Positions 7,180 to 11,994 of a stretch of DNA of 11,994 nt are shown piece after piece. Source of the stretch: JAHFUI01 sp041485905 (GTDB taxonomy: Bacteria; Acidobacteriota; Vicinamibacteria; Vicinamibacterales; CAVVIG01); NCBI GenBank assembly GCA_041485905.1, contig JBGPKK010000143.1, positions 1 through 11,994 on the forward strand, written 5' to 3'. A program made the position numbers and the translations under genes. Positions within the stretch are counted from its first letter, which is position 1. The number at the start of each line of letters is the position of its first letter. The notes below the pieces were generated by a model. That model did not search any database. It worked only from the letters and a program-made list of their open reading frames with translations, and was not told the origin of the DNA.

Positions 7180-7345
7180 ATGCGTATCGCCATCGTCCAG
7201 TCCAACTACATTCCGTGGAAGGGCTACTTCGATTTGATTCGCTCGGTGGACGAGTTCGTCCTGTTCGACGACGTCAGTACACCAGGCGCGACTGGCGCAA
7301 TCGCAATCGCATCAAGACAGCTCTGGGTCCGGTCGATGCGTGGCT
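7180..7345 (+). pseudogene. Second WbqC-like remnant, with a one-base deletion
   Basis: 'MRIAIVQSNYIPWKGYFDLIRSVDEFVLFDDV' type sequence starts at ATG 7180. After codon 7270 the frame changes by loss of one base (at about 7274/7275), and 'QYTRRDWRNRNRIKT' continues in the next frame. Similarity fades after 'ALGP' and is gone by about 7345. It covers only the first ~55 residues of the family. It is close to, but clearly different in codons from, the minus-strand copy at 4503-5045, so the two are old paralogues rather than a fresh duplication. The integrase gene begins 92 bp further on. Confidence 0.8.
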
Positions 7346-7437
7346 GCTCGCATCCAGCACGCCAGAGTTCATCAATCCGTCGGCGCCAGGTGACGACGTC
7401 GCGCGCGATCGGGTAAAGTCCGCAGCGCACTGAGATC
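7346..7437. other. Junction between wbqC remnant and integrase
   Basis: This short gap has no recognised gene or tRNA-derived repeat. It would contain the breakpoint at which integrase-bearing DNA replaced the rest of wbqC. No clear ribosome site precedes ATG 7438. Confidence 0.3.
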
Positions 7438-8704
7438 ATGAGCCCACGCGCGCGCCATCACGGGGTTCGCAAAGTCTGCGACTGCGGCTGGAAGCACTGG
7501 CCGAAGTGTCCCCATGCGTGGCACTTCAGTTTCAAGCCGCGGGGCGGACGGCGTCATCGGTTCAGTCTCGACGCCGAGCTCGGGCGCCACATCGACAGCA
7601 AAACCGAGGCGGGGAACGAAGCGACCAAGATACGGGCGGCGATTCTCGCGGGCACGTTCCGACGGGCCTCTGAGGCCACACCAGCCACACCGACGCCGGA
7701 TGCTCTAACCCTGGACACCTTCGCGCCGATCTACCTCGCCGCGGTCACGGCCACGGGGAAGACGTCGGCCGGCAACGATGAATCGATGCTCGACCGGCTC
7801 CGCGCGCATCCCGCGCGCGATGGGCGACGGCTCGGAGAGTGGGTGCTGTCCGTCATCACCGAGGATGTCCTCGAAGGGTTTCACGCCAGCCTGCAGCGCG
7901 CGGGGCTCGCCGCATCGACCCGCAATCAGTATGTCCAGGTGCTCAAGGCGTCCTTTCGCTGGGCCGCTCGCAAGGGGTACCTGGCGCGTTCGCCCATCTC
8001 TGACGACTCCACGCTCAAGCGGACGAAGGTGGCGCAGCGGCGGCGCCGGCTGTCGCTCGAGAAGAGACCGTGCTCTTGGCCGCGGCTGGTGCCGTCACGC
8101 GCGGGGCTGGTCTTCGGCTCCAGTGGCTGATCATCGCCGCGATCGAGACCGGTTGCCGACGTGGGGAATTCCTCGCGTTGCAATGGGCGGATGTGAATCT
8201 CGACAAGCGGGTTCTTTTAGTGCGCGCGGTCGAACAGGGCGCCAAGAAGACCGGGCGGGCGCGACAACTCCCGATGTCGGCCCGGCTCGCGGCCACGCTG
8301 GTGATGGCTCAGACCGACCCGGCGGGGCGGACGTACCCACCGTCGGCGTACGTCTTCGGCGCGCTCGGGGAACGACTCAAGAGCATCAAAAAAAGGCCTG
8401 GGCTGCCGCCTGCGACGGTGCCACGCCGAAGCTGGTCGACCTGCATTTTCACGACCTCCGGCACGAAGCCGGGTGTCGGTGGCTCGAACAAGGCTGGCCG
8501 ATCCATCATGTGCAGGAAATGCTCGGGCACGCGAACCTCTCGCAGACGAGCACGTACCTGCACGCCTCAGAGATGGGGCTACAGGAGTCGATGAAGCGGT
8601 TCGATGCCGCGCGTGGCAAACCCGTGGCAAAGGACGCCGAGATAGAGCCTCCGTCTGTTCGCCACGATGATCAAGAAGAGTCGGACAAGAGCACGTTACA
8701 CTAG
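7438..8704 (+). pseudogene. Tyrosine site-specific integrase split by two frameshifts
   Basis: Read across three frames, this is one phage-type integrase of about 420 residues. An N-terminal Cys-rich segment ('CDCGWKHWPKCPHAWHF', codons from about 7477) is followed by an arm/SAM-like core-binding part to about 8030, then a catalytic domain. The catalytic Arg is in 'IETGCRRGEFLAL' (about 8145). The HxxR box is 'HDLRHEAG' (about 8450), and the His and nucleophile Tyr are in 'LGHANLSQTSTYLHAS' (about 8525-8570). Break one is a missing base at about 8059-8062 ('LSLE' should continue 'EETVLLAAA'). Break two is a missing base in the A7 run 8388-8394, after which 'KAWAAACDG' continues. All active-site residues survive, so the gene either decayed recently or carries sequencing errors. 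It ends 17 bp before tRNA-Arg, the classic place for such enzymes. Confidence 0.85.
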
Positions 8705-8721
8705 CACTTGCCATCCACAAT

Positions 8722-8797
8722 GCGCCCGTAGCTCAGGGGATAGAGCACCCGCCTCCTAAGCGGGGGGCCGGCAGTTCAAATCTGCCCGGGCGCACCA
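8722..8797 (+). tRNA. tRNA-Arg (anticodon CCT)
   Basis: A complete cloverleaf can be drawn. The acceptor stem is GCGCCCG (8722-8728) with CGGGCGC (8787-8793). The D-stem is GCTC/GAGC (8731-8734, 8743-8746). The anticodon stem is CCCGC/GCGGG (8748-8752, 8760-8764) around loop CTCCTAA, with anticodon CCT at 8755-8757. The T-stem is GGCAG/CTGCC with loop TTCAAAT (8775-8781), followed by discriminator A and an encoded CCA (8795-8797). It decodes AGG. The broken integrase lies immediately upstream. Confidence 0.97.
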
Positions 8798-8842
8798 CCC
8801 AGCCCCCGAACGCTTCTGATAGGCGACGATCATCTTCTGGCA

Positions 8843-8868
8843 CCATATCGTGTATGGCACAAGTATGG
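8843..8868 (+). promoter_or_regulatory. Putative operator of the RHH/VapC operon
   Basis: CCATA (8843-8847) and TATGG (8853-8857) form an inverted repeat. GTATGG recurs at 8852-8857 and 8863-8868, exactly 11 bp apart, about one helical turn. Ribbon-helix-helix antitoxins bind such tandem short sites as stacked dimers and repress their own promoter. The site ends 25 bp before the antitoxin ATG, and AT-rich sequence there could hold the -10 box. Binding is inferred, not shown. Confidence 0.5.
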
Positions 8869-8893
8869 TAATCTCCACGATCTGAGTGTCAAC

Positions 8894-9196
8894 ATGAAGA
8901 AAGTGACCTACACGTTCGATGATGAAACCGTGGCGACGATCCGCGAAGCGGCGGGGCGAAGCCGACGGCCACAAAGCGCCATCGTGCGCGAAGCGGTGGC
9001 CGCCTACCACGTTCCTCAGGATCGGCTCACGGACGAGCAACGCGCTCGAATGCTCCAGGTATTCGACACCCTTGTCGGCCGAATGCCGACCCGCAGCGGC
9101 GCGGCGGTGGACCGCGAGCTGAAGGCACTTCGGGCTTCGCGGCGCGCAGCCGGCCTTCGACGCCGTAACCGGGCGAAGGCGGCACCCGCACGGTGA
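8894..9196 (+). CDS. Ribbon-helix-helix (CopG-type) antitoxin
   Basis: The 100-residue protein opens with 'KKVTYTFDDETVATIREAAGRS' and 'PQSAIVREAVAAY' (residues 2-38): a beta strand followed by two helices, as in RHH/CopG/Arc-fold DNA binders. The C-terminal half (about 45-100), which is Arg/Ala-rich, would wrap and block the toxin. The gene is followed with a GTGA overlap (9193-9196) by a PIN toxin, the standard vapBC layout. A repeat-rich site 25-50 bp upstream fits autoregulation. The ribosome site is weak. The family is secure; the antitoxin role comes from arrangement. Confidence 0.85.
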   Translation: MKKVTYTFDDETVATIREAAGRSRRPQSAIVREAVAAYHVPQDRLTDEQRARMLQVFDTLVGRMPTRSGAAVDRELKALRASRRAAGLRRRNRAKAAPAR

Positions 9197-9564
9197 TTCA
9201 TCTCGACACATCGCTCCTGATCGATGCCCTGTGCGGCCAGCGCCGATCGGCGCCGGCGCTGCGCGCGGCCATCGCCGAAGGCGAGCGAATCGCCTTCAGC
9301 ACGATCGTGTTGTACGAGTGGCTGCGCGGACCTCGCATCGCGGCGGAAGTAACCGCCCAGGAGGGGTTGTTCCCGGCTCGCGATGCGATTGAGTTTGGCG
9401 TGTCAGAGGCTTCAGTGGCAGCCAATCTCTATCGCGGATTGAAGAAGGCACGCGGGAGGGATGTCGACCTCGCCATCGCCGCCACGGCCGTCGTGTCTGG
9501 CGCTCGGTTGTGGACGCTCAATAGGCGCGATTTCGCCGATATTCCAGGCGTGCGTCTGTACTGA
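9193..9564 (+). CDS. vapC: VapC-type PIN-domain RNase toxin
   Basis: A 123-residue PIN-domain protein, normal for VapC, an Mg-dependent RNase that cuts tRNA or rRNA in known cases. The acidic site is visible: Asp5 ('IHLDTSLLIDAL'), Glu42 ('LYEWLRG'), Asp92 ('VDLAIAATA') and Asp113 near 'LWTLNRRDFADIPG'. It starts with GTG 9193, overlapping the antitoxin stop by 4 bases (GTGA), so translation is coupled. The frame is intact to TGA 9562-9564. The specific RNA target cannot be read from sequence. It is the second PIN-type toxin in the window and only distantly like the DUF5615 protein. Confidence 0.9.
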   Translation: MIHLDTSLLIDALCGQRRSAPALRAAIAEGERIAFSTIVLYEWLRGPRIAAEVTAQEGLFPARDAIEFGVSEASVAANLYRGLKKARGRDVDLAIAATAVVSGARLWTLNRRDFADIPGVRLY

Positions 9565-9616
9565 CCGTCAGACCGACGACGCCCGTGCCGTGCTCGACAA
9601 GTTATAGAATAGCGGC

Positions 9617-10333
9617 ATGAAGCGAACGGAACGCCATCATCTGAAGGAAAACCCAGTACAAAAATTCGCCGTGCAGGCGCGTCAGGTGTACGTGGAGCGC
9701 AAGCGCGAAACGACAGCAGCCATGGTGGCGTTACTCGCCGTGGCCGTCCTTGGCGTCGCGTACTTTGCCTGGCACCAGCACGTGCAGTCGCGGGCCCACG
9801 CGCTGCTCGCCGAAGCGATCACGCTGCAGGAGGCCAAAGTGACCGCACCGGGAACGCCGGCCGCCCCCGGCGGTTTCCCGACCGATCGCGCGCGGCTGCA
9901 GTCGGCCGCCCTGAAGTTCAAGGCCGCGGCCGACAAGTACCCATCGACCGACGCGGGGATCTACGCGCGCTATCAGGAGGCGGTCGGGCAGATGGCGCTC
10001 GGCAACATCGCTGCGGCGACCGCTGCCTATCAGGAAGTCATTCGGCGCGCCGGCGACGACATCTACGGTCAGATGGCGCGCCTCGGCCTCGCCGACACGC
10101 AGGCGCGGGCCGGTCAGTACGATCAGGCGATCAATACGTTCAAGGAAATGGCGCAGCGCAAGGACGGTCCGCTGCCCATCGACGGCATCCTCATGCAGCT
10201 GGGAAGAACCTATCGGGAGGCGGGCAAACGCGCGGACGCACAGCAGACCTTCAACCGCGTGGTCGCGGAATTCCCCGAGTCGCCGTTCACGCAGGAAGCG
10301 AAGAAGGAATTGGATACGCTCAACAAAACCTAG
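9617..10333 (+). CDS. Membrane-anchored TPR protein, YfgM-like
   Basis: The 238-residue product has a basic cytoplasmic N-terminus (1-32), a single membrane helix 'AAMVALLAVAVLGVAYFAW' (about 34-52) and no cleavable signal. The outer part carries TPR-like repeats: 'LKFKAAADKYPSTDAGIYARY', 'GNIAAATAAYQEVI', 'GQYDQAINTFKEMA' and 'GKRADAQQTFNRVVAEFPES' (about 95-230). This is the layout of YfgM-type inner-membrane proteins, which help the Sec translocon and periplasmic chaperones in E. coli. The role here is inferred from architecture. A TATAGAAT sequence (9603-9610) just before ATG 9617 could be a -10 box of a very short leader; no good SD is seen. The stop is 3 bp from the converging agmatinase stop. 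Confidence 0.75.
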   Translation: MKRTERHHLKENPVQKFAVQARQVYVERKRETTAAMVALLAVAVLGVAYFAWHQHVQSRAHALLAEAITLQEAKVTAPGTPAAPGGFPTDRARLQSAALKFKAAADKYPSTDAGIYARYQEAVGQMALGNIAAATAAYQEVIRRAGDDIYGQMARLGLADTQARAGQYDQAINTFKEMAQRKDGPLPIDGILMQLGRTYREAGKRADAQQTFNRVVAEFPESPFTQEAKKELDTLNKT

Positions 10334-10336
10334 CGT

Positions 10337-11239
10337 TCACTTTCCACGCATCTCTTCCGCGAACCGGTACGACAAGATCTTGTAGAGCAGCTTGGCGCAG
10401 AGGAAGTTCGGTGCGACATGTCCGGGCATCGGACACAGCTCGACGATGTCGCAGCCGACGACGCGCCGCGAGGCGATGACGCGGCGGAGCAGCGCCAGCG
10501 TTTCGTACCACGAGAGCCCACCCGGTTCGGGCGTGCCGACCGCCGGCATGATCGCCGGATCGAACCCATCGCAGTCGATAGTGATGTAGACCGTGTCGCT
10601 CAACGAATCGACGACGCGCTGCATCCAATCGTCCTGGCGCCGCATGTTCCAGTCGTAGAACATCTTCGTTCTCAACGTCGGCACCGCCGCGGCCTCTTCC
10701 GCCGACAGGCTGCGGATGCCCACCTGTGTGCAGGACGCGTACTCGAGGACTCGGCGCATGGCGCACGCGTGGTTGTGCGGCGTGCCCATGAAGGAGTCCC
10801 GCAGGTCGGCGTGGGCATCGATCTGGAGAACCGATACGCCGGGATACGTGGCGGCGACGGCCGCGACGATCGGCGGCGTAATGGAATGTTCTCCACCCAG
10901 CACCATCGGGAATTTGCCGCGGCTCACGAGCTCACCGGCGACACGCCGAATCTCCGCGATGACCTCATCCAGCGATGCAAAGGGAAACTCCATCTCCGGC
11001 AACGTGAAAATCCCGAGCCCGTGCACATCGGCCTCGATCTCCTCGTCCCACAGCTCCATATGGGAGGAGGCGACGAGAATCTCGTGCGGCCCGGTCCGTG
11101 TGCCGGGCACGTAGGACGTCGTGCGATCGAGTGGAATCGGAAAGATGACGACCCGCGCGCTGTCGAAATCGCTCGTTGTGGGTGTGGAGCCGCCGAACTC
11201 GCCGATGGCCACCCGCTCGTACTCAAACGGCAGGTTCAT
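10337..11239 (-). CDS. speB: Agmatinase (ureohydrolase family)
   Basis: The 300-residue protein has all six dimanganese ligands of the arginase/agmatinase family: His118 ('GGEHSI'), Asp141, His143 and Asp145 ('DAHADLRD'), and Asp222 and Asp224 ('IDCDGFDP'). The family end 'CDIVELCP' is also present (about 269-276). Agmatinase hydrolyses agmatine to putrescine and urea in the cytoplasm. The substrate call over arginase or guanidinobutyrase rests on overall pattern and on the neighbour: the upstream deoxyhypusine-synthase-like gene would act on polyamines. The two overlap by 17 bp (11223-11239), so one transcript is likely. A GAGGA sits 6-7 nt before the ATG. It converges with the TPR gene with 3 bp between stops. 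Length is normal and no damage is seen. Confidence 0.9.
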   Translation of the reverse strand: MNLPFEYERVAIGEFGGSTPTTSDFDSARVVIFPIPLDRTTSYVPGTRTGPHEILVASSHMELWDEEIEADVHGLGIFTLPEMEFPFASLDEVIAEIRRVAGELVSRGKFPMVLGGEHSITPPIVAAVAATYPGVSVLQIDAHADLRDSFMGTPHNHACAMRRVLEYASCTQVGIRSLSAEEAAAVPTLRTKMFYDWNMRRQDDWMQRVVDSLSDTVYITIDCDGFDPAIMPAVGTPEPGGLSWYETLALLRRVIASRRVVGCDIVELCPMPGHVAPNFLCAKLLYKILSYRFAEEMRGK

Positions 11240-11994
11240 TCATATCCTCGAAGCGGTCGGATGGGACGGTCTGGCCGTCGACGGTCATGACACGCGACGC
11301 CAGCGTGAACGTTGGGGGTTTGCGGCGGGCGAGGAGCGGCCGCGCGGTCGCGGCCAGGGCGCTGGCAAGAATGGGCAGCGCGATGGTGGCGTCCGCCTGC
11401 ACTGACACGCGCGCCGCGTCGGACGCGAGCTTGCCCCAGCTTTGCGCCTCCTCGAGCGTCGATCCCGAGGCGCCGCCGAAGTGCGGCACGTCGGTGACGA
11501 TCTGTAGCGCATACTTATGACCGCCGACCTCCTCGCTGTAGAACTCGGCCTGCACGGTCGCCTGGTTGATGAAATTCTTCGGCGTGCCGCCGCCCAGCAC
11601 AACCGAGGCCGTGCGCGGCCGCCGGATGACCAGATTCGCCGATTCGACGATGTCGCCGATGATGTCGATGTGACCGGCGCCCGGCCTCTTCTGCCGCGCC
11701 TGGGACAGGCCCATGCCGATGGAGGAATCCGCGATCGCCGGACAGAAAATCGGCACGTTGGCGCGGTACGCCGCGGTCAGGATCCCATCGCGGCCGGTTG
11801 TCTTCCACAGATGGCCGCCCAGGAGATGCAGAAACTCCCGGGTCGTATACGGCCGCGCCTCGAGCGTCGTCGCGAAGTCGGCGATCCAGTTGTCGTTGCC
11901 GATGAATTCCTCTTCGCTCGCAAACGTGTCGTACACGCGATCGATGCGATCGTCGGCGAGCGCCGCATCGTCGGCCTGCGGCGAGCCGATGTAA
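11223..11994 (-). CDS. Deoxyhypusine-synthase-like protein (homospermidine-synthase-type), 5' end outside window
   Basis: The frame is open from the right edge, reading 'YIGSPQADDAALADDRIDRVYDTFASEEEF'-type sequence, to TGA 11223-11225, about 256 residues. The 11936 GTG is therefore an internal codon. 'GIGLSQ'-like 'SSIGMGLSQA', 'IDIIGDIVESANLV' and 'VVLGGGTPKNFINQ' are family marks; the Lys of 'TPKNF' (codon 11577-11579) is at the catalytic imine-forming position of deoxyhypusine synthase. Eukaryotic members modify eIF5A, which bacteria lack. Bacterial relatives are known to make homospermidine or related polyamines from putrescine/spermidine, and the overlapping agmatinase would supply putrescine. 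The exact product is an inference. Codon use matches the agmatinase. Confidence 0.85.
   Translation of the reverse strand, partial: YIGSPQADDAALADDRIDRVYDTFASEEEFIGNDNWIADFATTLEARPYTTREFLHLLGGHLWKTTGRDGILTAAYRANVPIFCPAIADSSIGMGLSQARQKRPGAGHIDIIGDIVESANLVIRRPRTASVVLGGGTPKNFINQATVQAEFYSEEVGGHKYALQIVTDVPHFGGASGSTLEEAQSWGKLASDAARVSVQADATIALPILASALAATARPLLARRKPPTFTLASRVMTVDGQTVPSDRFEDMNEPAV

Noticed and set aside
10418..11290. 290-codon plus-strand ORF
   Set aside because: It lies antisense to the agmatinase, which has all its metal ligands. The product is Arg/His-rich with no recognisable domain, as is usual for shadow frames in GC-rich DNA.
1..11994. CRISPR array
   Set aside because: No regularly spaced repeat of 20-40 bases was seen on reading the window.

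Overview
The window is high-GC bacterial DNA. It reads as a worn accessory region (about 1-8704) next to a well-kept chromosomal stretch (8722-11994). The secreted S74/tail-fiber-type protein, its N-terminal 'FVGKFVDTTDLGNS' style, and the deoxyhypusine-synthase-like/agmatinase pair suggest an Acidobacteriota-like organism, possibly Vicinamibacteria. That is an inference from remembered family patterns, not a measured result.

Layout of the accessory part: (1) the C-terminal half of an IS5/ISNCY-type DDE transposase with a hairpin terminator; (2) a hairpin-rich gap; (3) a DUF433/DUF5615 toxin-antitoxin pair; (4) an ApeA-like HEPN protein with an intact RNxxxH motif, the best anti-phage candidate here; (5) a frameshifted IS630-family transposase; (6) on the minus strand, a broken wbqC-like gene, a TPR remnant and a 54-codon ORF with a perfect Shine-Dalgarno and a leader resembling double-glycine peptides; (7) a large exported protein with an Acidobacteria-like N-terminus, left-handed or trimeric 'GIGT' modules, a peptidase S74 chaperone domain and a coiled coil; (8) a second broken wbqC copy pointing the other way; (9) a tyrosine integrase split by two single-base frameshifts, ending 17 bp before a tRNA gene.

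The conserved part starts with tRNA-Arg(CCT), which has CCA encoded. It is followed by a ribbon-helix-helix/VapC toxin-antitoxin operon with a repeat-rich putative operator, a membrane-anchored TPR protein of YfgM type, and a convergent operon of a deoxyhypusine-synthase-like gene (cut by the window edge) and an agmatinase. These last two overlap and probably act together in polyamine metabolism.

The region as a whole is a mobile-element landing zone beside a tRNA. It carries two toxin-antitoxin modules and one likely defence gene among decaying insertion sequences. No CRISPR array, rRNA or riboswitch was seen.
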